Assembly: GCA_022316685.1 (NCBI GenBank)
Contig: JAKJHU010000067.1
Coordinates: 1,736,001 to 1,800,000 of the forward strand
DNA from: Progne subis subis
Taxonomy: Eukaryota > Chordata > Aves > Passeriformes > Hirundinidae
Direction of reading: 5' to 3'
Length of the DNA: 64,000 nucleotides
Shown: positions 24,590-35,166 of the stretch, one piece after another
Layout of the letters: every line of letters begins with the position of its first letter
How positions within the stretch are numbered: the stretch's first letter is position 1
Program-made: the position numbers and the translations under genes
Notes under the pieces: model-generated
What the model saw: the letters and a program-made list of their open reading frames with translations, nothing else
Databases searched by the model: none
Told to the model about the DNA's origin: nothing

Positions 24590-24790
24590 ATTTCTTTTGC
24601 CACTAGGAAGATTTCATGCTTTCTGACACATAGCCTGGAGCAGAAACTAAAGCATTATTCTAAGCACAGGCTCACTTTTCCAACAAGGAAGGCCAAGGCC
24701 CATTTGAAATTAAATCTGGCTAAGGATGTCAAGGGTAAGAAGGGATTCTTCAAATATATCAATGACACCATTCATCGCTCAACTTTTGTC
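24590..24790 (+). mobile_element. CR1 LINE fragment, ORF2 linker region, sense on + strand
   Basis: The plus-strand translation contains RKAKAHLKLNLAKDVKGKKG followed by FFKYIND. This matches the conserved CR1 ORF2 segment between endonuclease and reverse transcriptase (usual form [26 protein letters not shown]). A 70-codon open frame is preserved, but flanking CR1 sequence is not recognisable, so this is a small isolated remnant. Confidence 0.8.
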
Positions 24791-25671
24791 ATGTGACACT
24801 GTTTTTTTCCAAGCCATTTTTTCTCATTAATTTTGGCAGAAGATAGACGGGGCATTTTTTTTTATCTCATGGTCTATCATGCACACATACCAAAACAACA
24901 TAAATACTTTAAGGAACAGTACATGGTAAATATATGATCATGAAATTTCTTTGGTGTTGCATTACTGTACATACTTACATGCCCTCAATCTTTCCTGAAT
25001 TTCTCCTTTACTGTATGTCAACATAAGTTTATCTATTAAAACAAAGTTGTTTTCAGACAAGGGGAAGTGACAAAATATTCAAAGGATTTAAAATGTTACA
25101 AGGCTAGGGAATTTTACTTTACACAAATTCTCTGTGTGAAAAAAATAGAAGATGCAATTAGTTTACTGCAACAACTGTTAATTATTAACAGAAGCAATTT
25201 GTTATTAAGCATTCAAACAGCTGCACTTATGTTACATATAAACAAGAAACATACTCAAGAAAGCAGATTTATAAGATTAATACTTGTTTTTATCTGTTTC
25301 TAGTAGTTTTCCTAAAGATGATAGGATATCCTGCAATCATAGAAATAGAGGGTAAAAGCCTGAGCCATTGGCTCTCAATGTTAGGTCATTACATATTAAA
25401 AACTACAACTCAAACCAGAAAATAGCCATGTTACTCTATCCTCTCAAAACCATCCATAATTAAAGCTTTCATGAGTAGTAGTTCCGCCATGTTGTGTCTC
25501 ATACCAGCTACATTTCTTCTGAAAGAAAAATATCAATGTAGAGTTCACTTTTTGCATATATTAATTTATATTAATAATTCTCCTGGAGAAAAACATAAGG
25601 ATGGGAATCAGGTATAACTAATGGCAATAGTGGTGCCCCTGATGCATGTCTGTCCAGAGATTAAATCTTCA

Positions 25672-25672
<1 letters not shown>

Positions 25673-25718
<46 letters not shown>
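25673..25718. repeat. Poly(A) tract, 46 bp
   Basis: Longest homopolymer in the window. No retroposon body is recognised upstream and no flanking duplication was seen. Confidence 0.95.
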
Positions 25719-25721
<3 letters not shown>

Positions 25722-26644
25722 GAAGTAGAGGTTTTAAGCCATTTCCAGATTAAGATGTTTGAGTCCATATTTTTTTCACTTGCCATGACACCATTAGGGA
25801 GAAAACAATGTAAGAATCATGAAGAAAAAATTCGAACAGTTTAGAGAAAATGTAGTTTTTGTTTAGTAGTTCTGACTGTCTGTTTCAGGAAAGTTCTTAA
25901 TTCTTGCAGAGAAACCCATTGCCACAGGTTTTTTGGGCAAATGGATCTTGATAGGTCCAAGGTGAACTTATCTATCTCTTCTTTAGCTTTCAAAATTAAA
26001 TGTAGCTCACCATGTGTGTGTACATGCATATTTATGACGAGCATGTGTATATTTAAATACTAGAGTCCAGAAAATTGACTTGGTTTTGGGCATTGTCTTG
26101 TCTAGTAGTGGAGCATATAAAGATTGGTTGCAGTTTTTTTACTGCCATCTGTCCTTGACATTATCAATCCCATTAGATAAGAATAATTTCTTCTCTACTT
26201 CTTAAAATATATTTACTGTCTTACTCTTCCTGTAGTGGTGTGGATATCTTCTGTATGATTCTCTTTACTTTCCTCTTGCTTGATCTGACAGATCCTGAAT
26301 CATTAAACAGAGACAGAGAGGGAAAAAAATATTTTTCACTGGAACTTAATGCACAGATAAAATTTCTCAAGGTTTTGAGGGATTTTTGGTCAATTTCTTC
26401 TGGTTTTCTGTTAAGCAGAAAACAATGGCCTTAACAATATAAGTAATGCTGACTGTGTTCACAAGACACTGATTGAAACATGACGATGTATATTATTTAA
26501 ACTTTAATCTCCAGTATTTCCTCCAAAGGGATATAAAAAGGTACTTAAAAATGTGAGGAGATTCTCTGTATTCTCACAGTCATAAAAAGGCTCTTTCACA
26601 CAGCACCTTTACACACCTTTATTTGGTGAAGTCATGATGACTTT

Positions 26645-26700
26645 TTTTGTTTTGTTTTGTTTGTTTTTTGTGGGTTTTTTTTTTTTGTTTTTTTTTTTAA
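26645..26700. repeat. T/G-only low-complexity tract
   Basis: TTTTG and TTTG units followed by GTGGG and T runs; reverse-complement counterpart of the A/C-only tracts elsewhere in the window. Confidence 0.85.
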
Positions 26701-27289
26701 TAGAGTCTGATTTAGAAAATAGAGACAGGCACATTCTCTTTTACATAGGGAAGAATTATCACAATCTTCACTTCTAGGAAAGCATTGGTATTTCTGGGTT
26801 AAAGAGACATGCCCGTTGCTTGTTGACTGATTTAATAAATCTATATACTATTAATTTGCAGGAGCTTATATTTCTCAGAATGTTGAAAATTAATCAGATT
26901 TAAGTCTCATTTAGAAAGCGTAGGTTAGAACATTCTCCTCACATAGTAGGATTTGTGATTTTTCAAATTGAAGGATTGTTTCTATGTGTGCATTTACCTT
27001 CTTAAGGAAGTATTCCATCCACTATAGCATTATGCATAATCAGGAATTATTTCCTTTTCCTTTACAGTTATCTGAGCAGGTCTAATGTGCAAATTTATTC
27101 AGAAGAGAGATTTTTGTGAGAATCATAAAATCTTGAGAGGGAAAAAATTCTGAGCTGGAGTGTTTGCAGAGAAACGGAATGAGAGGTACCCGAAAATGTT
27201 TTCTCACAAAAGTGGAAATAGTTAAATTGACTAGAAGTAACTATATAGATTCCCTATTTGCTAAAGTTAAGCAGTAAACGGTAATTTAG

Positions 27290-27720
27290 ACAACATTTGG
27301 ACATTTTGTGTATGATTCCAGTGGTAACTCTTCTAGCCCCTCTGACCCAGAACCCTCCTGTCTGGCTACTGTGGCCCATTCCAGTACCAATGATCCCTGT
27401 CCTGGATGAGGGATGCTGCTTCCAATTTGCGGGTTCAAACACTAATGAAACTGAACATGTATCCCAGAGACTCACAGACACGCTAAGAGGACATTGTCAC
27501 AGTCACAGCTGTGGCTACATAGATGGCCACAGACAAAGTGCTGCCTTCGACAGCACATATATAGAGCACTCAGATTTAATAAGAAGGCATAAGAATTTAG
27601 GACTGACTGCAGTTAGCAAGTTTAGGGCTCAGACAGACATGTATGGACAGGCCCCATTTTATACGTGACCAGCCCCGATTATAACACTTTCTGTCTCACC
27701 CCCATCAATTGTTCTTTCTT
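27290..27720 (-). mobile_element. Unclassified LTR-like repeat block, probable - orientation
   Basis: A ~430-bp block of balanced base composition that stands out from the AT-rich flanks. On the minus strand it has a TATA-like GTATAAAATG near 27657-27666 and, about 90 bases downstream, an ATTAAA polyadenylation-like signal near 27574. That spacing is compatible with the U3/R/U5 plan of an LTR. No TG...CA ends or TSD were resolved, and I do not recognise the family. The ORFs on both strands through it have no known domain. Confidence 0.35.
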
Positions 27721-27911
27721 TTTTCCCTTCCCCTGCACATCCCTTCATGGGTCTGTACAACTTTATTAATTTGAGAAAAAGTCTCCTCTAGTTTACAGTC
27801 TTCCTGCTTGCAAAGTCCATGCTGAACTTCCTGGAAGAGGTGCTTGTATGCGTTGTCCTTGAATGAGTGTAACTAACGGGTTTTGTAGTGACTTTGTCTC
27901 CATGAGTGAGG

Positions 27912-28135
27912 TTTCCTTTCCTTTCCTTTCCTTTCCTTTCCTTTCCTTTCCTTTCCTTTCCTTTCCTTTCCTTTCCTTTCCTTTCCTTTCCTTTCCTTTC
28001 CTTTCCTTTCCTTTCCTTTCCTTTCCTTTCCTTTCCTTTCCTTTCCTTTCCTTTCCTTTCCTTTCCTTTCCTTTCCTTTCCTTTCCTTTCCTTTCCTTTC
28101 CTTTCCTTTCCTTTCCTTTCCTTTCCTTTCCTTTC
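27912..28135. repeat. Perfect (TTTCC)n pentanucleotide array, ~45 copies
   Basis: 224 bp of TTTCC with no visible interruption, followed by TTCTTCTATC and a T run. It is a pure pyrimidine strand and a mirror repeat. Because 5 is not a multiple of 3, all three frames on each strand stay open, giving the spurious FLSFP and KERKG repeat ORFs of 109-134 codons. Confidence 0.98.
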
Positions 28136-28889
28136 TTCTTCTATCATCTTTCTTTTTTTTTTTTTTTCCTTCAAGTCTGTGTCTCTGTACATTTTGTTTT
28201 TGCTTTTTCCTTATTTTCCCAATTGCCTAGTTTGATGAAAATAGGAAGCTAGAACCAAACAACTAAACTTGGATCCTAAGATTACTTAGGAATCTACCTA
28301 AGTAACTAAAAGTTAGATGCAAAATACTCAGCCAGATCCCATTTTGCGATTACAGTTTGAATCTGATTGTATTTCAATGTTTTAGAACTGACATTTATTT
28401 CTTTTACTCTGAGACAGTAATACTTTGCATTTAGAGAATGCCTTTCATCCAGAGATCTAAAGGGCTTTACTAAAAACAATAAAGATTGAACAATTCAGTA
28501 ACATTATCTTTTCATTCTGGATATTGTTTTCTCACTGTTCCATCTCACTCAGTTGATTAAATTTATGTATGTGATTTTATTTTCCTTTACAAACTACATG
28601 AAGTCTATCTACTTGACTTGGAGTTTATTTCTCTTTTCAGTTTAAATTTTCAGTATTAACTTTAATTACATGAACACAAATTCATACATACAATCTAAAA
28701 TACAATCTTACTCTATTGCAGTCTCTCTATCTTAAATAAATAATCTCAACTGGATAATTATAATAAAGAAATGCAATCAAAAATATTATAAGGAATATAA
28801 AAAAAATGAAGAGAGTATCAGTGTGATTATTCTGTGAAGACCAAGGAAAACAAAGGTAATCAGACTGCTGACTGCAGTCTAGCCAGGGG

Positions 28890-29180
28890 TAATAATCCCC
28901 ATTTCATCAGGTACATTTAAAAAATTGTGTTTCACATTCCTCTAAAGCAGCTTTGCACGTCACAGCACAAATTAGTGAAGTCTAAATTTCAGCTCAAGGC
29001 TTCATGTGTCATTTAATGGCATATACTTGCTAACTGTAGCCAAAAGCAGACTTCCATCAGGGACACTGAAACTCCTCATTTACATAAGAATGGGAAGTTA
29101 ATTGTGCTACAGATATTCTGGCGTCCCCAAGGAATTCATTAAGCATGCTGAACTTGATGAGAATATAACTTAACTGACAT
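28890..29180. other. Candidate conserved non-coding element
   Basis: Balanced, non-repetitive sequence in AT-rich surroundings, with CACGTCAC, TTTAATGG, ATTTACATAA and TTAATTG words, and no transposon landmarks. The texture suggests a distal enhancer. Conservation is not tested. Confidence 0.22.
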
Positions 29181-29946
29181 TTCTAGGAAAGCAGGGAAAT
29201 TCTACTTCAGAAACACCACCTTTGGAAGCAAAATAAATTGTTTAATATTAATTTGATTCAAACCTTTCCAAGCTGTGTATGGAATACCTATTATAATTTA
29301 ATTTCTGAAGAAATTTTCCAGATATATATATTTACTTAGAGTAAGTTTTCTTCCTTTTCAGTACAGGATCCTGAGCTGCTCTTATTATTTGACATGAGGA
29401 TTTATGCTTACATTTGCTGCTGCTGAGGAATTAAAAAATAAAGGCTCAGTGACATTTTGCATCTAATTCAAGAATAAGTTTTAGATTTTTTTTCTGGATT
29501 ATGGAGGAACTATGAAATCATTTCTTTAATGATCTATTATGACAGAAAACATTCTTCTCTCATTACACTTATGTATATATACAGTATATCAAAATATTTA
29601 TATTTCCATACACTGAAGACTCTGTATATATTTTCATTTAGCTTTACTTTATGCATGCTCATTCACTGCTGAAACTTTCTAGTTAGCTAAAGAGTTTTCC
29701 TATGCAATATTGTGAATAAATAATAACAATTTTTTAGCTATTCTCTGAAATAAGATTTTATTTTTTTTAACACATGGCATATTGGCATAACACTGTATGC
29801 TTCTCATGCTTTATTTTTACAGGGACTTTAACTTCTAATTTAATTTTTATCAGCAGACTTGTAGTATTATTGCTGTCATTAAAAAGTAGCTTTAACCAGC
29901 CATGGTACTAAATTGACTGAATGTTAATAACCCTACAATTATGCAC

Positions 29947-30020
29947 AAAAAAAAAAAAAACAAAACAAAACAAAAAAAAACCCACAAAAAACCCCACCCA
30001 ACAACAACAAAAAAAACCAC
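29947..30020. repeat. A/C-only low-complexity tract
   Basis: CAAAA units, poly-A runs, CCCAC/CCCC words and AACAAC units without G or T over about 75 bp. Confidence 0.85.
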
Positions 30021-31762
30021 CTTATTTTTGCAATTAATTTGTATTATTGACATTGTAATTATGAGAATGTATGCACAAGGATGTGTGTGTGCATAGTGAG
30101 TGCAAAGGAAAATATATTTATTCTTTTATTGGTTCAAATTTCAAATTGTATTGCAAATGTCCTATAACCCACTGCAGTTTCATACCACAATATGCAATCA
30201 AAGAGAACATTTCAATATAAGAAGAATATAGATCATAATATTGCCTTTCTGAACTATGTTTTTTTCTGAAAAATCCTATGATAAGGATAAATCAAGTGTA
30301 CCATGTACATTTCAAGTGCATTTACAAATGATATCTATAAACTTAAGTAGGGACAGCGGCAGTAGGAAATTAGTAATGTCCTTAATTTAGGGAACAAGGT
30401 GTATGGACTGAAGGAAAGTAAAAAAACAATATTCAATACAAATCTGAAAAGGTCAGGGGGGAAACAAACAGCAAAATAATTAATAACACAGGAAATATTA
30501 GACTACAATGTCATCAACTAGCATGAACAATATTAAGTGGCAGAACAGACAGAAGTCTTATGAGTCCTTTTCACTGAAGTTTAAACCCAGAAAAATAAGA
30601 CGGGTAACTACAGTGAGAAAAGAGGTATCTCTTAAACCTGCTAAAAGGAAGATAATCATTGTGTTATAGTATTACCAGTATTATTTATAGGAGTGATGAA
30701 TTAGGGAATAGTACTGTATATGAAAGATATTACAGGAAAAAATAAGTTCTTCAGAATCTTTGTTGGTGGCATTCATAAACACAGTATTAGGGTTGAGCTC
30801 TCACCCCAAGCAGGCTGACTATTATACTCAGGAAATATTAAGTGATATTAAGGAAACTTCAAAATTAGTAAGATTAACAGTAAGAGTTCTAGCTAGCCAA
30901 ACATGGGCTGGACTACTGCCCTGCCAACAACAGATGCAGAGAGGATGCTGTCTAGAACTAGTCTTGGAACCCACTGGTAAAAGATGCCATTCTGATCTGG
31001 AGTCTGGTAATAACACCCAGAATTCAGTACAAAAGATAATATTGTAATAATAATATAATAAACACAACAAAATTAACTTTAAGATCATAGCAGAAGAAAG
31101 TAGGCAAAATAAATTGAGGAAGTTTATACCAGCTTTCCAGAAGGAGACTACAAGAAAACTAGGAAAGGGAAAAAAATAGCACAAGAAACTCAGAGAACCA
31201 GTCTAAATATCTAGTGGTCTAAAAGAAGCCATCAGAGTATTTTTATAGAACCAGATAACAATATATACCTCAACTCAATGACAGGAGAATGTCTCACTGC
31301 CCACCCCCTCCAAAACAATGCTCTATCACCCAAATTAAAGCCCTCATAGGGAAAGGCATCTCTCAGGTTATTCTAATATGCTGCATGTCCTGGAACTCTA
31401 AAGAAGAATCTATGGATAGTTAGGATGGATGTGAAAGGTGTTCAACTGGTGGCAGATGAAGAGCATTCTTTCCACCTACTGGTAACTCAGGAATCACAGG
31501 GATACTTAGCACAGCTGTAAACAAAAGTCCAGGGTATTATTTTGCATGCAACCAGGCCTTTATTTTGTGCAAAGGCTGTCAAGTTTTTGAGGCATGAGCA
31601 AAAGATGTTGAACTAACATCAACAAATGGACAAGCCTTGTGGATGGATAATGATATGCATAGTAATACTATCAGCTGAAAATAGAACAAAATGCCTCAAT
31701 CCAAAAACTATGAGTGTATCAAGGAGGCATGAACGGTTAAGAAAATTTCCAGCTTTCCTCTG

Positions 31763-32060
31763 CGTGCTGGTTTTGGCTGGTTCACAGTGGCTATGGTTTT
31801 GGGGCCATGTGTTTGGATCAGTGCTTAAAACTGTGATGATGATTTTTTTTTTTTGTTATTGCTGAGCAGGGCCTACACAGAATCAAGACTCTTTCTGCTT
31901 TTCGTACTGCCACTCTGATCAGGAAGTTGGGGACTCACAGGAGGCTGGCAGGGGACACAGCTGGGATAGATGACCCAAACTGATCAGAGGGATGTTCCAG
32001 ACCACGTGGCATCATGGTCTGTATAAAAAATGGGGGGAAGAAATAGGAAGAGGGAACTAT
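31763..32060 (+). mobile_element. ERVL LTR, 5' half only, + orientation
   Basis: The left end GTGCTGGTTTTGGCTGG is the start of the avian ERVL LTR. It is followed in order by a GGGGCCATGTGTTTGGAT block, TTATTGCTGAGCAGGGCCTAC, CTGACC-like and GATCAGAGGGATGTTCCAGACCA blocks, and the TATA region (GTATAAAAAA at 32021-32030). The match stops at the first bases of a CR1 3' end (32061), so R and U5 are missing. This is a truncated LTR rather than a solo LTR, and it cannot be paired with any other LTR here. Confidence 0.8.
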
Positions 32061-32560
32061 GGAATCATAGAATCATAGATTATGCTGAGTTGAAAGGACC
32101 CATCAGGAACATCAAATCCAATTCCTGGCCCTGGGCAGGACATCCCAAGAGTTTGAAAACATTGTCCAAACACTTCTCGAACTCTGTCAGTCTTGGTGTT
32201 GTGACCACTTCTCTGAGGAACCGGTCCCAGTGCCCTGCCATCCTCCAGATGAAGAACCTTCTCCTGATATCCAACCTAAACCTCTCCTGACCCAGTTTCA
32301 TGCCATTTCCTTGAGTCCTGTCACTGGTCACCAGAGAAAAGAGTCCCTGCCCCTCCATTTCCCTGTGAGGATGTTGTAGACTGCAATTTGTCCAGTCTGA
32401 ACAGACCTCAGCCACTCCTCATAAGGCTTCTCCTCCAAATCCTTCACCATCCTCTTGGCCCTCCTTTGGATGCTCTCTAATAGCCCAATGCCTTTTTCAT
32501 GTTGTGGTGCCCAAATCCGCACCTTGCACACCAGGTGCAAATCAAGGATAGTGCATCGAT
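32061..32560 (-). mobile_element. CR1 LINE 3' end, sense on - strand
   Basis: The left edge shows two perfect AATCATAG octamers (32063-32078), the hallmark 3' end of CR1. On the minus strand, two overlapping open frames carry the ORF2 C-terminus: QRRAKRMVKDLEEKPYEEW, then LFSLVTSDRTQGNGMKL, then FRLDIRRRFFIWRMAGHWDR and FLREVVTTP. In the usual form these are EHLSYEERL, SVVPSDRTRGN, RFHLN..NFF and HWNRLPREVVESP. Only the last ~500 bp are present, as expected from incomplete reverse transcription. It is one of the less diverged CR1 copies here, though a frameshift separates the two frames. Confidence 0.9.
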
Positions 32561-35161
32561 GCCTTAAAGTAGACATGAAGTTTTAATGAAAGCTGCCTGA
32601 AATTCTGTTTAAGAAGGTATGGCAAGTCACAATACTGCTTGTTCCATTCTTCTTCCTACTTATATTTAGCTTTTCCATATTTATATAGAGACATAGGTGA
32701 TCCTTCTTTAGGTAGAAGAGAGTCACTTTGTTTTCTTCCAACATCTTCAGACAGAATCTAACTTCTAGACATTAGTCCAGACACTTTAAAAACTGTAAAA
32801 TATTGCAGCACTTTTCCATATTGAAACATAAAATTATGATATATTTCTCTGAGTGTAAAATGATCAGGTTTAATCATCTTTATGTTTTATGCATTATGTA
32901 CTTGTTTATGAAAAATATGCAAAAGGAAGCAATCACCTTTTCTTGCAAATTAAGGAAAAATTGAGTTATTTCAAATTAAGGGTTCTAAAATAGTCTTCTT
33001 TTTCTTTTTTTTTTTTTTTTTTCCCAGCCCCTAAAAATGAACTTTCTCTTAGTAACAAAATGACAGGACAAATTACTCTTTATGACCAGATGACACAGTT
33101 TGTGATAACAAATGGCTCATAATTAGCTTGAATAAGTATATCTAAGGAAATTTTAGAGGACCCTGTCTTATTTATCTGCCCCATGAAACAGTTATTTTTG
33201 TAAGAACATCATTGTACACCTTGAAATTCTGTATGTAGAAGACTTGTTACTTAAAATTTATTTGTCTTTGCATTTAAGTTGCATTTGAAATTCTACATGT
33301 GTGGACACAATTACACAGCTTGATCTGAAAAGCAATAAATAAATTATATGCACAAGGCATTTCTTCTGTGCACACAGGGTGGCCAACTGAGCTACTGCTG
33401 AAATGAATAAAACTAAATTACTAATTTATACTCTAAATCATCCCTCTGGTACCACCCTTACCAGAAGTATTGATGCAAAATTATGAAGGGGAAGAATTTG
33501 CAAACCATAGTTACTGTTAAGTGAATTTTTAATTTCCATGATTTCTTGGATTCATATATTTTATTATACCATGCATCTTGTTATTCTTGCCGTTATATTA
33601 TGTCAGTGATTTTTCAAAGTATTGTTTGTGTTGTGCAACAACTTGATCTCTGAAGGGCTGCATTTTTTCCAATTTCATTCTCCATATATTGCTAATGTCA
33701 AATTTCTCCCCTATAGAAGTACCTTGAAGGAATGATCATGTTTCTGCAATCCCTTATTCTTTATATCAGTCAGAATAAGTAGGTTTTGACAACTAATGTT
33801 TTGATTAAGCACTAAAATTACAATTAAAATATGTTACCAATTTCTTATTCATGCATTTTGGCCAGTGAAGTTTTGATATTTATTAGGTAGGTGAAAACAA
33901 TTCTCATTATACAAATAAAAGCATAGACGTGTGAAATAACTCCCAATTTATGTGTATCTTAAAAGAGAGCTCTTGTAAATCTGTTTCACAAATTTATTTT
34001 CCTGTGTTTATTTTATACCAAAAAATACATCAGTAACTCTTAATCCCTAGAGCTATCTTTAATTTGTACAAAAAGTAATAAGGTAAGATGGGATAATTCT
34101 CTAAATAAAGAGCTCAAATCTTCTGGTTAAGAAATGTTAAATAAGCTGCCTAAATATAAATCGCCTTCTTTTTTAATGTCCTTGAGAATTAAATATTTTT
34201 GTCTTGTTCCACTTAATCCATCAGAAACTGTTATATTGTTAACATTCTCCAAAGTCTTGGGTGCTTCTGTGCTGATAAATAGAAGAAAATCAGAGAGTAA
34301 AGTTCAAGCACTGGACTCCATACTTTTCATGCTTCTTAATTGTTAACTCATGTCCTAGTTCTCCTTCGAATCTCAATAGCTTTTTTTTTCTCCCCAACAA
34401 TTCATTTACAAAACAAATCTTACATGTTAATAGATGTAAAAAGATCTGTACCATAAACTTTGAAGTACCCTTCCATCTTGTTTCCATCTTTCGTTTAATA
34501 GCAGAGACAGACTGAATGAGAAAGATTTTGAAAAAAATCCAAACCACTATCATATTCAGAGGCTGAATAAGAAAAAAAAACCTCAAAAAACAAAACAAAA
34601 CAAAGAAAAACAACCCCAAAAATCCCCACCACTCTATATTTTCAAACTATATTATGAAATAAAAAAAAATGAATGTGTAAGAAAACACTGGCAAGAAAAA
34701 TTGGTCAGTTAACAAGCACAGGAGAGATATGATCTTCCAATAAAAACTAATTTATAATTTAAAAGTTAGAAATATATAGTACTCTAAGTATCTGTGTAAA
34801 CATTGTTGAATACTCATTCATCTGAAATGAATACAAATTGTTTGATAAAACTGTTAACCATCAGACTTACCACTACTGGAGATGACTGAACAAAGTATTC
34901 AAGTAGATTTCATTATAAAATTGCAGTCTCTCTTCAACAAGGAATTCTTTAATAATGATTTCCTAAAAATGCACAGGAAATCAGGAGAGAAAAATTAAAT
35001 GTCAGTTCATGCTTGAGATACTCTTTTAACTAAATGGACATGTAGTGATGATGTATATACAGAAACACTATTTTAAAAGAGAGATTAATGTGCAAATTAC
35101 AGAACTATTTTATTTTTTTTTTTCAAAGAGAAACAGTATTTCTATTATTGTTTCTATTTTC
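32561..35161. other. Unique AT-rich DNA, no gene seen
   Basis: No transposon or exon recognised. A T15 run lies near 33008-33022 and a short A/C-only stretch near 34570-34630. ORFs at 34134-34619 on both strands cross that stretch and look like chance. Confidence 0.55.
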
Positions 35162-35166
35162 AGGTA
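35162..35166. repeat. Left target-site duplication (AGGTA) of the solo LTR
   Basis: AGGTA directly precedes the LTR start TGTCATGG; the identical pentamer follows the LTR at 36759-36763. Confidence 0.85.

Larger units (their letters stand above)
24791..27290. other. Unique AT-rich DNA, no gene seen
   Basis: No exon or transposon recognised. It contains the 46-bp poly-A tract at 25673-25718 and a T/G-only low-complexity stretch near 26645-26700. Confidence 0.55.
28136..31762. other. Unique AT-rich DNA, no confirmed gene
   Basis: No recognisable exon. An A/C-only tract lies at about 29947-30020. A 96-codon plus-strand frame at about 30760-31047 has a somewhat protein-like composition and is noted as a low-grade finding. 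A ~290-bp sub-stretch at 28890-29180 is a candidate conserved element. Confidence 0.5.

Noticed and set aside
25330..25350. AATCATAGAAATAG resembling a CR1 3' octamer
   Set aside because: Only one octamer-like word, and the sequence beside it does not continue as CR1.
27121..27150. AATCATAAAATC resembling a CR1 3' end
   Set aside because: The following sequence does not match the CR1 tail; likely chance.
27788..28252. 134-, 129- and 109-codon repeat-protein ORFs
   Set aside because: A pentanucleotide array without stop codons keeps all frames open; the repeated KERKG/FLSFP protein is an artefact.
32080..32576. Two minus-strand ORFs that look like a gene
   Set aside because: They are the C-terminal part of CR1 ORF2 in a retrotransposon remnant, not a host gene.
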